A stretch of DNA of 64,000 nt, from the NCBI GenBank assembly GCA_958295665.1, contig OY282560.1:270731315-270795314 (forward strand). The letters run 5' to 3'. Shown one piece after another: positions 33,735-46,028 of this stretch. Made by a program: the position numbers and the translations under genes. The notes under the pieces were generated by a model. That model did no database searches. It was not told where the DNA came from and saw only the letters and a program-made list of their open reading frames with translations. The stretch's first letter is position 1. Each line of letters begins with the position of its first letter. The stretch comes from Tipula vernalis (Eukaryota > Arthropoda > Insecta > Diptera > Tipulidae).

Positions 33735-34159
33735 TAAGGGCCGATTGTACGAACACCGCTAAATGGAAAAAAAATCCGAGAGTAACGATTAATCAGTACT
33801 CAAGGATTTTACTTTTCGTCGATGCTAAATAAAAATTTAGGCTCTCTTTTATTGCAGTTTTATAGCAGTTTTTTGTATGACTTGCAATACTTTTTCTATG
33901 ACGTTTACTTTGTTGATGTTTATTAAAAATTGGTTTTTGGTTATTTAGAGGAGTATTATTTTAAGCAGCTAATTTTTATCGCTAACAAAATAATGAATTA
34001 AAGTCTATTTAATAAACGGATATACTCTGACAAGGTAAATATTAACAACATTTTTAATGTACATATATTAAATTTAATATGATTTTGTGTGTTTTTAAGA
34101 TAGAAGAATCATCATCACTGTGGGATTCTGAAATTGTCATGCAGGTGAGAGATTTGGAT

Positions 34160-34725
34160 TTATTGCATGGGATCCGTCGACCTAAAATTTATAGAAAATA
34201 CAATAATCCACTCGAATTTTACTCGAGACGGGGAATTTCGATGCAGATATAGGTTCGTCAACATTTGCCAACATTTTATTACATTGTAAATACCTTAAAA
34301 GAAGATTTACGATATAGTAATATGAGAGAGTTTCCACAGTGCGTCGAGGATCAATTGATTATCACATTAAGATACTACGCCACAAACAGTTTTTAAATTG
34401 TTCTAGGGGATTTGTGCGGTGTTGAAACAGCAACGGTATGTCGCACTGTCGGGAAAGTGAACCTCTTGTTTGTTGACTTCCAAATTTCACCAATACGTCC
34501 AAAAGCCATCAGAAAAGAACAGCGAAATTCAAGTAACAAATTTTTTATGATGAATGGAATTCCAAGGATACTTGGAATAATCGATGGGACCCATATTCCT
34601 ATAATTTTACCCGGTGTCACTAACGCAGGATTATTCAAGAATAGGAAGGGATGGTTTTCGATAAATTGTTAAGTGGTGTGTTATGCAGACCACAAGATTA
34701 TTGATTTGACTGCTCGGTATGTAAA
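34160..34725 (+). pseudogene. Harbinger transposase (element 2), 5' half with stops
   Basis: The plus strand reads RPKIYRKYNNPLEFYSRRG, a stop, then EDQLIITLRYYATNSF, a stop, and GDLCGVETATVCRTVGKV (helix-turn-helix). GIPRILGIIDGTHIPI holds the first catalytic aspartate, followed by FKNRKGWFSINC and, after another stop, VCYADHKIIDLTAR with the second. The part after 34725, with the third catalytic residue and the IERxFG...ALHNIC end, is absent. It is the DDE enzyme of the element but is truncated and mutated. Confidence 0.88.
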
Positions 34726-34983
34726 TTGTGTATAATACAAAATATAAAATCATTTATTTTTATATCACTACGATTTATCCACGATCAGACCATTTTCAAT
34801 TTTTTGTTATTTAAAATAAAATTGGAAAATGGGTAATTTGGAGACGGATTTCTATTGGGGGATAAGGGATAATCCAATAAAAATTATTTACTTTCTCCAC
34901 TACGAAATCCACATACAGAAAGGGAATTTGCTGACAACATCAAGCATTAAATTATAATATTTAATTTTTGTGTTAAGGTATTA

Positions 34984-35193
34984 CTATTTTGCGCACGCGA
35001 TTTTATTATGTTCGATCTGGAATTCCCAGATGATGATGATGGCTAAGTTGCTAAATTCCGGATTGCTATGAATCGTTACTTTAGGTTCTAAATCTGTGTG
35101 AACGTTTTGCCCGGATTCTGGATAATCCATTAATTCGTCATCGAGCGTTTCGACTTCGAAATGCTCGTCGTTTACATCATCGTCCTGAAACAA
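34984..35193 (-). CDS. Unassigned acidic ORF inside Harbinger element 2
   Basis: A 69-codon minus-strand frame has a very acidic first half (DDDVNDEHFEVETLDDELMD). It lies downstream of the Myb-like gene on the same strand and could be its acidic tail after an intron, since a GT donor-like site is present in the frame. No domain recognised; it may also be chance. Confidence 0.25.
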   Translation of the reverse strand: MFQDDDVNDEHFEVETLDDELMDYPESGQNVHTDLEPKVTIHSNPEFSNLAIIIIWEFQIEHNKIACAK

Positions 35194-35345
35194 ACAAAAT
35201 ATTGAAGCAATGCTTTGATAAAGCGAATTATTATATGTACATATTATAAATCACGTACTTCAAATAATACGCTTGAAGAATCAATATTTTAAAGAGGGCG
35301 AACGGAAGCTTGCATAAAATAATACATATAGAGGATTTGATTAAC

Positions 35346-35621
35346 TCAATTTGACTTTGTAAGGGCCACCGCCCTTCCTTCCACTATTCGTTTTCTAAAT
35401 TGACCTAATTTGTTTCTGAAAAAATTGCGTAGCTGCGATTCATTTTTTTAATTAATATTTTGTGAATTATAAGCTATTGTAACTTTTTTCCATGTTTCAT
35501 TTTTCACTCTGTTAGAAACCGCGTCGGTTTTTTTACACATCAACATTTTTTTATATTTTTCTACACAGGAGAATAAAATTTCAATTTCCGGATTTGACAT
35601 TTTCTTCCTTGTTGAGTCCAT
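35346..35621 (-). pseudogene. Myb/SANT-like accessory protein of Harbinger element 2
   Basis: From ATG at 35621 to TGA at 35346 is a 91-residue frame with one in-frame stop after SQNIN. It reads PEIEILFSCVEKYKKM...ETWKKVTIAYNS and then LRNFFRNKLGQFRK. The spaced tryptophan and basic helix fit the Myb/SANT-like domain used by PIF/Harbinger partner proteins, which help the transposase bind DNA and enter the nucleus. The start lies about 220 bp inside the right terminal repeat and the gene points away from it. Confidence 0.7.
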
Positions 35622-35849
35622 TTTTAATAATCAATACCACATTTGAATAATGACCACCAATGATACACCACATTTGAAATGTCAAAAAACAAAAACAAAT
35701 TTTTTTAGTCTCTAATTCAGTCATCAAAAAGAAAATAAAACGGATGGTAAAAAAAAATCATCGATTAACTTTCTGATTTAGCACAATGCAAACTATGCTA
35801 AATCAGAGTATTAATCATTTATCCTCGTTCATACAATCGGGCCTAAGTT

Positions 35850-37830
35850 GTTCTTTTGTGAGAAATGGATAAAAGTCACACGAACCGTACAAGAAAACGT
35901 GAGTTTGATAGATGTATAGATTAAAGAGTAAGCCGACTCCTATAAAATGATATTTTTAATTAGAAGCTTTAGTTTTGTCTTAGAACAAGACCTTGCCAAT
36001 TATTGTGTTAAAATGCTATGACTCTTTCGGTAAAAAAACCAATCCGCTCACATAAGAAACAACTTTTAACAGGATCAATGATAAAAGAGATTTATTTGGA
36101 CACAGAACCAGACAAATTGGCAAACGATTTGAGGAAGGTGTAAGTTTAGAATCAAGCTCATTTTGTGATCAATCAATAAAATTAAAATTCTATTTTTTTT
36201 TTTAATAATTCGTGTAAAGTCTAAACCAATATTTGACCCGAAAATAATTTTTGATACGTACGAGTATTTTGTAAAAACAAATATGCATGGGAACTATATC
36301 TTACAAATATTCTGCCAAAAAACATCTTTATAAATCATGTTCTTTTAATGTAACACGTTTATGGCCCCCTTACACTACAAAATCATAAAACAAAAATTCA
36401 ATATACATCTTCATTCTTAATTTAGTAAAGAAATATTGGAAGCATAACATAATTTTTATGGTGTTCGTGAGGATACATAAAAATGATAAAATTTCATCGC
36501 CTTACACAACTGTGTTATGCTGCTTCTTCATTTGTATAACGATGAAAAATGGGTAGAAGCATTTGCAAATATATGTACGAAGATGATACATAAATATGAA
36601 AGCGCACATTACACACTTACATACTTATATAATTTATGTCATATTAAAATAAAAGTACTTGAATGATAATAAACATAAAATAGTCATAAAATAATCATAC
36701 AATAAAAAACAACGATGAAGCAAATAAATAACTTAAAACATTAAAATTAACTTTAAACTAATTTTATGTTGCAAAAAAAAAATATTTGTATGTATAGTCT
36801 ATCGTGTATACATAACATACATGTATGTATATTTGGCGCTGGAATTGTAATTTTACAATTTATGCTAGAAAAAATCATATATTTGTATGTACATATATTT
36901 GCTATACAATTATGATTTTTTTGTTTTGTTTTTAAGTTTTCATCTACAGAGAAACTACATAAAATTACATTTTTTTTGTGCTACTAACTTTTTTTTATAA
37001 TTTATTTCCTAAAACTTGCTTTATAATAAGCATTAGTATTCGTTAAACACAAAATTACACGATATTCGAACACATTTATAGTGTGTACAATAATATGCTG
37101 GAAAATATTGGTAAAAATAATTTTTCTCCGTTATGGGTACACATACATATTATTAGATGTGTGTTCAGCAAAAACGAGGCGCATTTTCCAAATCAATAAA
37201 CACATAAGCTTTCCAGTTTTTATTTCTCTCATATAAAAGAATATAAAACTTTTTTAATATAAAAATATTGAGACAAGAAAATTTCATATATATATATATG
37301 TACATGTATAAGTACATACATAGATTATGTATATACATTAAATGTGCTTTTATTATAAAATAGTTCGCTTTGCTACTACATTTCTATATAAAAGCAAATA
37401 ATACTTATGGTACATTCAAAACTGGTTAAATAAAAAAATGTATGTCTCTAATGTTAAATAGTAAACATTAAAGTCCGTCTGTGTTAATTTCTTGATCTGC
37501 TACCACGATCTGCCACAATCGCGAATTAATTAATTTTATATCACTAAATTAGGGATCTGATTTCTTTAGAAATTTGTAATTTTGATATTTTTAGCTTTGT
37601 GAATTAAATATACCGAGAGATTCGTATAGACAAATAAATTAGTTTAAAAAAACGACGCCGGATGAAATATGGGTGATATTTTTATCAATGAACTTGCATA
37701 TTCCGGCAATTTCCAAAATACGGATTACCCTGCAGCGATTAAAGAAAGTTAGTTTTTAAGTTGGGGAAATTTTGACAGTAATTTCTCGTATTCGTCCGAG
37801 AAACTACATTTATCGGCCTTGTATATGTTA
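35850..37830. other. AT-rich non-coding stretch with AT microsatellite
   Basis: No gene recognised. A short (AT)n run is near 37285-37300. A 20-bp palindromic phrase around TTGTAATTTTACAA near 36850 also occurs near 32510. Confidence 0.5.
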
Positions 37831-37831
37831 T

Positions 37832-40088
37832 GGACACAAGTTTTACAAACAGTCGGAGAACCCCTCTATTATAAACCAATGATAAAGACGTCATTCAGGA
37901 TAGTGAACAATGTCCCTACCTAAAAAACTCATTCAAAAATCTAGAAGATAAATGACTTAGGCAGACGTTTTGCTTCCCTATATTTATGTAAATTCGTATA
38001 AAGAAATTAAGTAGTATGTATGTATTGTATATTAGCATAAAGTTGGATATAAAAAATGCCTCCGTCTGGCCCAAATAACGTACCCAAATGGACATATGAG
38101 TTTAAGTTTGGCGGCGGTCTCCTCAATAAGGGTGAAGGGCAATCCTCTCAGAAGATAAGTGACTTAGGACAGACATATTGCTTACCTATATGTAAGTTCG
38201 AATAAAGTCGAATATTAAACAAACTCTCGATCTGGCCCCAAGTGAACATACATCAAAAAGGGTAAAGGGCAATCCCCTCTATCTTAGAAATGTTACAACT
38301 TTCAAAAATCTAGAAGATAAGTGACTAAGGACAGACATATTGCTTACCTAAATGTAAGTTCGAATAAAGTCGAATATTAAAAAAATCTCAATCTGGCCCC
38401 AAGATCGTACCCAAGTGGACATACATCAATAAGGGTAAAGGGTAATTCCCTCTATCTTAGAAATGTTACAACTTCCAAAAATCTAGAAGATAAGTGACTT
38501 AGGAAAGGTGTGTTGCGTCCCTATATGTAAGTTCGAATAAAGTTGAATATTAAAACAAATTCTCAATCTGGCCCAAAGATCTTACCCAAGTGGACATACT
38601 TCTGAAAGTGTAGAGGGCAATCAGCTCCATATCAGAAATATTATAACTTTAAAAATCTACAAGATAAGTAACTTATGACAGACATATTGCTTACCCAAAT
38701 GTAAGTTCGAATAAAGTTGAATATTAAAAAAATTGTCAATCTGGCCCAAAGATCGTACCCAAGTAGACATACATCAATAAGGGTAAGGGGCAATCCCCTC
38801 TATCTCAGAAATATTATAACTTTTAAAAATCTAGAAGATAAGTGACTTAGGACAGACGTGTTGCGTTCCTATATGTAAGTTTGTGTAAAGTTGGATATGA
38901 AAAAAATTCTCAATCTGGCCCCATGATCGTACCCAAGTGCACATATATCAATAAGGGCAAAGAGCAATTTCCTCTATCTTAGGAATGTTACAATTTTCAA
39001 AAATCTAGAAGATAAGTGAATTAGGACAGACGTGTTGCGGCCCTATATGTAAGTTCGTATAAAGTTGGTTATTAAAAAAATTCTCAATCTGGCCCCAAGA
39101 TCATACCCAAGTGCACATATATCAATAAGGGTAAAGGGCAAGTCTCTCTATCTTAGAAATGTTACAACTTTCAAAAATCTAGAAGATAAGTGACTTAGGA
39201 CAGACGCGTTGCGTTCCTATATGTAAGTTTGTATAAAGTTGGATATTAAAAAAATTCTCAATCTGGCCCAAAGATCGTACCCAAGTGGACATACATCAAT
39301 AAGGGACTAAGGGTAAAGGGCAATCCCCTCTATCTTAGAAATGTTACAACTTTCAAAAAACTAGAAGATAAGTGACTTAGGACAGACGTGTTGCGGCCCA
39401 TATAAATTTGTATAAGGTTGGATATTAAAAAAATTCTCAATCTGGCCCCAAGATCGTACCCAAGTGCACATATATCAATAAGGGTTAAGGGCAATTCCCT
39501 CTATTTAAAAATGTTACAACTTTCAAAAATCTTGAAGATAAGTGACTTAGGACAGACGTGTTGCGGCCCATATAAGTTTGTATAAAGTTGGATATTAAAA
39601 AAATTCACAATTTGGTCCCAAGACCGTACCCAAGCGGACATACATCAATAAGAATGAAGGGCAATCCCCTCTATCTTAGAAATGTTACAACTTTCAAAAA
39701 TCTAGAAGATAAGTGACTTAGGACAGACGCGTTGCGTTCCTATATATGTAAGTTTGTATAAAGTTGGATATTAAAAAATTTCTCAATTTGGCCTTAAGAT
39801 CGTACCCAAAGGGTTTGTAACATTTCTTATATAGAGGGGATAGCCCTATTTATTGATATATGTCCACTTGGGGACTTTTTATATTCAACTTTATACTAGT
39901 ATACATACTATTTATTTTCTTTATACGAATTTTCATATAGGGAAGCAAAACGTCTGCCTAAGTCATTTATCTTCTAGATTTTTGAATGTGTTTTTTTTCG
40001 GTAGGTACATTGCCCAATATCCTTAATGACGTCTTTATCATTGTTTTAGGATAGAATGGTTCTCCGACTGTCTGTTAAACTTGTGTCC
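37832..40088. mobile_element. Foldback-like element carrying a satellite array
   Basis: The left arm from GGACACAAG (37832) and the right arm ending CTTGTGTCC (40088) are inverted copies of about 200-280 bp, sharing GTCGGAGAAC and AAATCTAGAAGATAAATGACT. Between them lie about ten direct copies of a 174-bp unit, and each unit contains the same AAATCTAGAAGATAAGTGACT sequence as the arms. Inverted ends that contain the same tandem unit match the Tetris-type foldback elements of Drosophila virilis. No transposase and no certain target duplication. Confidence 0.75.
38060..39800 (+). repeat. Satellite array, about 174-bp unit, ten periods
   Basis: The phrase ATCTGGCCC or a close variant recurs near 38068, 38232, 38393, 38568, 38741, 38915, 39089, 39263, 39442, 39612 and 39788. 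Most spacings are 170-179 bp, with 161-164 for the first two. Each unit also has GTACCCAAGTGGACATA, AAGGGCAATCCCCTCTAT, and GACTTAGGACAGACG followed by TTGCG. Units differ by scattered substitutions and short indels. Confidence 0.92.
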
Positions 40089-40423
40089 TTAGTGTAACTT
40101 AGTTACGATCTTTTGGACCAGATTGAGTAATCTTTATATATCACTTTTCTAATGAATTTTGATTTTTTAAATTGTTTTTTTGGACAATTTAAATTAGATA
40201 AGTAAATTAATTGTTTACGTACAAATTCATAAACGAGGGATTTATTATTCTTACTAATACATTCACAGGAAAATCAATTTTTAGGACAAATGTTTAATTT
40301 TAGTGTTGTTATGAGAGGGAACACTTTTGTTTGACGTTTACATTTTCAATAAAAAATTAAATTGTATTTGTGTGATAAATATTAAAGCTTATAATTACAA
40401 TCTACTAATTTTTAAACAGGCAT

Positions 40424-40704
40424 AACAGGTGATTTATATGTCATATGATATTCGCGGACTTTCTCTTTGTGGCGAGGGTCAATTATTGATAGCATTGAGG
40501 TACTAAGCTTGCAATAGCTTTTAAGATGTAGCCGGTATTAGCACATCAACCGTTTGTAGCACCGTCAAAACAGTAAACCATATTCTCACCAGTAAATTTC
40601 CCAATTTTGTCTAGATGGCAATGGTGAAGGGGCACTTGTCCATAAACTACCAGATCGTGTGTGATGCTGACTTTAAAATAATTAACTTGACTGCCAGGTT
40701 TTTT
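40424..40704 (+). pseudogene. Harbinger transposase fragment 3
   Basis: The plus strand reads GEGQLLIALRY, then stops, then GISTSTVCSTVKTVNHI and GHLSINYQIVCDADFKIINL. These match the helix-turn-helix and middle part of Harbinger transposases and parallel element 2. The IDGTHI segment is deleted. The piece ends abruptly at about 40704 in a LINE fragment. Confidence 0.75.
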
Positions 40705-41129
40705 GCACAAATCGTTGAAATGCCAAGCATATCACCCCAATTCGCAGAAAGAAACGCATTCCTCACGTCAAACGTCACTAATAGAACAATCCGCTTGGAA
40801 AACTCATTATGTTGATCCGCTCTCTTGACCGCCTCCACAACCTCCTGGATCGCATCCAACGTGGATCGACCCAGGCGAAACCCATACTGCTTGAGTGAGA
40901 GGTCACCTGCTGCCTTGATTGCGGCGGTAAGCCTCGACCTAATAAGTCTCTCGAAAATTTTACCAGCAGTGTCAAGCATGCATAGAGGGCGATAGGACGA
41001 AGGAAGCCCGGAATCGTCTTTGCTGATAAGCACAAGTTTCGCACACTTCCAGCGAGAACTAAAAACGCCTGCCATCAGGCATGAATTATATATTTTCAGC
41101 AGTATACTGCTATCTTGACGATACACCAT
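40705..41129 (-). pseudogene. Non-LTR retrotransposon reverse transcriptase fragment
   Basis: The minus strand reads FSSRWKCAKLVLISKDDSG, then SSYRPLCMLDTAGKIFERLI, LKQYGFRLGRSTLDAI and FDVRNAF. These are motifs 0 to A of LINE reverse transcriptases of the R1/Jockey type. Motif A has FDVRNAF, so the aspartate is kept. The frame is open for about 140 codons, but the YADD part and the endonuclease are missing. It is a truncated dead copy. Confidence 0.85.
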
Positions 41130-41389
41130 TTTTAATACCTCATTTGGTTTTCAACAAAACTAAAAATATTTAAACCAAAAATTGTACATTCACAAGTGGA
41201 TGATTTGGCGTCCACAGAAGGGAGATTAATGTACCAGTATTATGCAGCTGCGTGATGGGTACAATTGTGTAAGGTGTAACCAGTTTACAATTCGCAAGTG
41301 TAAGTGCTGCCTCCTCGTGGAAACCACTGGTAACTAAGGCCATTTGGTGGCCATTTCGCACAGGCTAAAGTACGGCGCTAAAGTAGAAA

Positions 41390-41700
41390 CCCTTCACAGA
41401 AAATCCTAATCTAAGGTGGAACAGTATAAGCCGATGGATGAATGGCTGATAGGTTAGTCAGTTCAAAGTATGCGGACTCTGGATATCAGGCACCATGCAG
41501 TTTTATGTAGCCTTCCTGTAGTAAAGCTGGGTGACCTACAGAGGTCCTTCCATTCCCAGCAACTCGTAAGAGTAAAATCAAAACGGAATACGGGGCAGGG
41601 TTAGGAATATACGGGAGGGAGATAGCCCCTCTCGAAGTTCTTGGTACCAATGCTACCATCTTTCTAGCAGAACTTCATGCTATAGTAAACATCTAGGAGG
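41390..41700 (+). pseudogene. LINE RNase H-region fragment, opposite strand
   Basis: On the plus strand the frame EYGAGLGIYGREIAPLEVLG, then FLAELHAIV, ends at TAG near 41696. It resembles the RNase H domain that follows the RT in some LINEs (TEFGAGVG...AEVxAI pattern). It faces away from the RT fragment at 40705-41129, so the two pieces are inverted or from different copies. Upstream parts are in broken frames. Confidence 0.6.
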
Positions 41701-43733
41701 GGGGGGGGCAATAAGCCCAGATAGTATGTATCACGTACCGGCTGGCAATATTATCAGGTTCATTAAGAGCTTGAATATTGACTGGACGAATAATTAAGCA
41801 GGGTCCAAGCAGAAAAAATCTTTTAGGTCGCTGTGCGAGCTGGTTGAACGCCCACATGGCCCTTCAATAATAATAATAATAATTTATTTAGGCAGTTGGA
41901 ATATAAATCAATGTGAAGGTAATTCCGGAAATTAATTATAAAAACCGTTTGTTAACTTATTTTTGACTGCCATTGTAGATAGTAACGTCTAAATGATGAT
42001 TGAAATTTTGGGCGACTCAACAATTGATACACAAATTTTAATTAGACAAAACTCGTTATCTGGGGCTTGATGTGTTCTTTATGAAGAAAGATTTATTTGT
42101 GAAAATGAGACAAAACGGAAATCGAAAATTAATATTATTTTTTGAACCTTTTTGCTTAATGGAACGAAAAACTGTAAATAGCTTCTTATAAAAATAAAAT
42201 CCTTAAAAATGTTAGAAGTAAATAAAAAGCCACTAAAAGATTTTCCACGAAATGCATTTTGCATAAAATTCTAAAATAAATGTTTTTATTTTATTTATGT
42301 TTAAATTAAGATTTTTTTAAACTTTCTTTTTTAATTTACGGTATTCAAAATTACAAAAAAGTTTTGAAATTCAAAATCAATTTGAAAATAATTAAAATAC
42401 CTTACAAAGGAGCCACAATTTTAGTTTCCAAGTGAAGACTAGAAAAAGCGTATACTCAATCTAGTTTATAACGATGTACTGTATTGAAAAGCCAAGCTGT
42501 GACGTTCACGTGTTACATGCCATTCGCCATATCTAGCTGTAAAAATCCAAAACATTTTTTCTTTTGTCTGGTAAGGTAATTAACTGCAGACGTTTTTTGC
42601 AGCAGAATTTTTATGTTCAGCAGGTTTTATTCTAAACACTAAGCCAAAAAATTTGTTGCACGACTGAAACTTGCTCAAGGTTAAATTACTACAGGAATTG
42701 TCGTGCATCGACATAACATATTCACCGCATTAAGCTTCTGTAAATCCATACTTCCTTAATGTTGTCCGACAAATCTGAAAGATTGAAGAAATTATTTTTC
42801 ATTCAAATTTTCATACGGATAAATGATTATTAATTACATGAGCTACAATTTTTAGCTTGCTTGAGTGTATCTGGTGCCCCCTACTGAATGCGGAGTAATC
42901 TTTACCTTTCCCTTTTTTTTTTTGATACTAAAGTATATATAGGTTTTACAAGTACATAGGCAAGTATATATAGGTTTTAGTACAAATAAATCTTCCAATT
43001 CTTAAGCAAAATAGCTTTATAAAGTTAAAACATAATAATTTAGTTATTGGATTGTTATATCTGCTAGAAGAATGACTGACACATTCCTGCAAGAAATCGA
43101 TTTTATTCTTTTTCGTCGGAGAATGAACTGCCAGACTATTAGGTTAATCCGAATTTCTTTCGAATTCCAAAAAAATAAATCATTTAAAATTAAGTCCTTC
43201 GATATTTTACTTAAAACTTCCAGTTTTATTTTCGATTTCAACTAGGAATTTGTAATTATGTTTTTAATTTTTTTAGAAAAATTCATAGGTGTAATAAAGC
43301 CAATTCTTACAAAATTACGAATCGTAGGTTCGAGCCTATTATTTTTAAAATTTAAATGCAACACAATATTTGAAACTTAGTTAATTACAATTTACTTTAT
43401 TTTTGTATTATTCAACAAACTTTATTTAACATTGTAGGAAGACAAACATATTGTAGAAATATCTAGGAAAATTTAATTAAAATAAAAATAAAATGTCAAA
43501 AATATCTAAAGAAATTTGCTCCTTCATGTATGCACACACATACTTAATACATTACATGATTATGTATTGAAAAGGAAAATGATGAAATGTTGTGTTTACT
43601 TCAAACATGTTATACAGAGGATACATAGGTACATATGGTATAAATAATATCCACATGTTGTGTATTTTATTATTATGTATTTTGCTTCTTATAATCATAA
43701 AAAATGTAACTTTTGGAAATATAAATGGATATT
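41701..43733. other. Non-coding stretch
   Basis: Includes a G run at 41699-41708 and an (AAT)n microsatellite near 41866-41882. The rest is AT-rich with no gene recognised. Short open stretches at 42079-42264 and 43044-43241 show no motif. Confidence 0.5.
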
Positions 43734-43752
43734 GAAAATAAGGAATGGGTAC

Positions 43753-43987
43753 GAAGGGCCGAATTTCAAAGGGCCGAATGTCGAAGGGCCGAATGTCGAA
43801 GGGCCGATTGTCGAAGGGCCGAATGGGTCGAAGGGCCGAATGTGTCGGAGGGCCGAATGTCGAAGGGCCGAATGTCGAAGGGCCGAATGTGTCGAAGGGC
43901 CGAAAGTGTCAAAGGGCCGAATATCGAAGGGCCGAATAGGTCGAAGGGCCGAATGGGTCGAAGGGCCGAATGGGTCGAAGGGCCGAA
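43753..43987 (+). repeat. GGGCCGAA minisatellite, left tip
   Basis: Fifteen copies of GGGCCGAATGTCGAA or the 17-bp form with an extra GG, GT or similar before TCGAA. It is followed by a run of about 17 T. All six frames are largely open because of the unit composition, so no gene should be called here. Confidence 0.95.
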
Positions 43988-44445
43988 TTTTTTTTTTTTT
44001 TTTTTGTTTTTAGAAATATAATTTTTAAAATTTGTTGTTTTAAGGAATATTTGGTAATTTTTTTTTTGTCAAATATAAATTAATTTCTTATGAATTTATG
44101 TATTTTATTATATTTGATCTTTGGATATTCTATCGACAAAAATATTGCATTAATTGAGGTTGTTTATATTTTGCGTTCCTTTCGGAATTATCAAGTGAAA
44201 AAATATTTGTACATAATAAGTATTTTACCAAAACCAAATCTTATTATATCAATATAAATGGAATATATATGTAGGTATACACATATGTATTACTTTTGTA
44301 GTATAACCCGCTCGTATATAATAACAAAAGGCGAAGGTTATTTTATTCTAATATGCGTACCAAATGTAAATAGATTTTAAATAAGAAAACGGAATTTTGT
44401 CATAAAATGTCATAAAAATTCAATTTACTTCTGTTCTTTAAACTG

Positions 44446-44682
44446 ATGATAATATTCATTCTTTTCGAACGATGTTATTTTCTAGACCATTATATAGTTT
44501 ATTGCTATTGTTTTAGAAAAAAGTGGAATTTGTCTTTTGGAACAAAGAATCCTAATTATCGGTCGGCTTTCTTTCAACCTCACTATACGAAAATGCATTA
44601 TTTTGCTCTACACGATAAATACATAAAAAAGAGGGATGGAAAGATTTTTAAAGTGTGGATCTACAAAAAAGAGTTTTATTGA
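44446..44682 (+). CDS. Unassigned ORF in left arm of foldback 2
   Basis: A 78-codon frame ends KIFKVWIYKKEFY. The same sequence exists inverted in the right arm (about 45380-45600) with several changes, including frame breaks. I recognise no domain. It may be a remnant of a gene captured in the arms, or chance. Confidence 0.2.
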   Translation: MIIFILFERCYFLDHYIVYCYCFRKKWNLSFGTKNPNYRSAFFQPHYTKMHYFALHDKYIKKRDGKIFKVWIYKKEFY

Positions 44683-45164
44683 TGTGTCCATGAACATAAT
44701 CATAAATAAATAATGTTGTATTATGTGTTTTGGTTATTCTATATACCTATTTGCATCATGGACAAATATATCTAGAAAAAGAAAAGACAAGAGAAAGATA
44801 ACAAAAATATCTAGAAAAAGAAGAAAAGCTCAAGAAGAGAAACTAACATCCGGAATTATAATTTTAAATAAAATTTGTGTAATTATTGCAATTTTTTTTT
44901 TATTAATTGAATCTGAACCATCTTGATGTAAGTAGATAAATGCCCACTCATATAAAAAATCAACTTAAAATAATGGACATAGGAAAACTGACTTTGGTAT
45001 GTAAATTTTGCATTACAACATATTGCAATTACAAAAAGTTGCAATTATAAAATATTGCAATATAAAATCTTGCATAACAATTTCCCGTACTATTTTTTCT
45101 TTATTCTGAGGAAAATAAATTGAAGAAAAATGACATCGACTAATTTAACTTGGAATTGTAGAGG

Positions 45165-45315
45165 CTAACGGCTTCGGTAACTCTCACGGGCACGCGGGAG
45201 GTCGCTGCGCTCCCCCCCGCTTAGCCCTCCGAGGGGCTTTAGATTTGAGCTTCGGGGGACGTAGGAGCCGGGATCAGCAAACATGTCGCACTGCGTGCCG
45301 CACGTAGGAGCGGAT
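45165..45315. other. GC-rich hairpin cluster in the loop of foldback 2
   Basis: A sharp GC island lies in AT-rich DNA. GCGGGAG pairs with CTCCCCCCCGC across GTCGCTGCG; the next stretch GCCCTCCGAGGGGC is a near-perfect hairpin; CTTCGGGGGACG follows. It is present once, between the arms. No rRNA or tRNA signature was recognised. It could be a structured RNA, a promoter or captured DNA. Confidence 0.5.
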
Positions 45316-46028
45316 TATATAGAATAAAAGGATTACCCAAATACATAATGTTGTAATTTATGACTGGATGAATGGAAAACATCTATAAAACTCTTTTTTG
45401 TAAATCCACCCTTCAAAAATCTTTCCATCCCTTTGTTTGTTATGTGTTCGTCGTGTAGAGAAAAAAAAATACATCGTATAGTGAGATTGAAAGAAAGCCG
45501 ACCGATAATTAGGATTCATTATTTACTTTTTTTTTTCTAAAACAATAGTAATAAACTATATAATGTTCTCGAAAATAACATCGTTGGTAAATGAAAGAAT
45601 TTTTATGACATTTTATGACAAAATTCCGTTTTCTTATTTAAAATCTATTTACATTTGGTACGCATATTAGAAAAAAATAACCTTCGCCTTTTGTTATTAT
45701 ATACGAGCGGGTTATACTACAAAAGTAATACATACATATGTGCATACCTACATATATATTCCATTTATATTGATGTAATAAGACTTGGTTTTGGTAAAAT
45801 ATCTATTTTGTACAAATATTTTTTCACTTGATAATACCAAAAGGAACGCAAAATATAAACAACCTCAATTAATGCAATATTTTTGTCGATAGAATATCCA
45901 AAGATTAAATATAATAAAATACATAAACTCATAAAAAATTAATTTATATTTGACAAAAAAAAATTACCAAATATTTCTTAAAACAAAAATTATATTTCTA
46001 AAAACAAAACAAAACAAAAAAAAAAAAT

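Larger units (their letters stand above)
33735..35846. mobile_element. Full-length PIF/Harbinger element 2
   Basis: The 2106-bp element 33738-35843 is flanked by TAA on both sides (33735-33737, 35844-35846), the standard TWA duplication of this superfamily. Its 17-bp ends GGGCCGATTGTACGAAC and (reverse complement) GGCCCGATTGTATGAAC differ at two positions. It contains a transposase on the plus strand and a Myb/SANT-like gene on the minus strand, convergent, as in known two-gene Harbinger elements. Both genes carry stops. Confidence 0.92.

Noticed and set aside
38060..39800. CRISPR-like array
   Set aside because: Units are contiguous 174-bp satellite copies with no spacer structure, in a eukaryotic genome.
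43660..44021. Overlapping proteins rich in GPNVEGP / KGRMSKGR repeats (also 45950-46318)
   Set aside because: They are translations of the GGGCCGAA minisatellite in several frames at once; open frames follow from unit composition.
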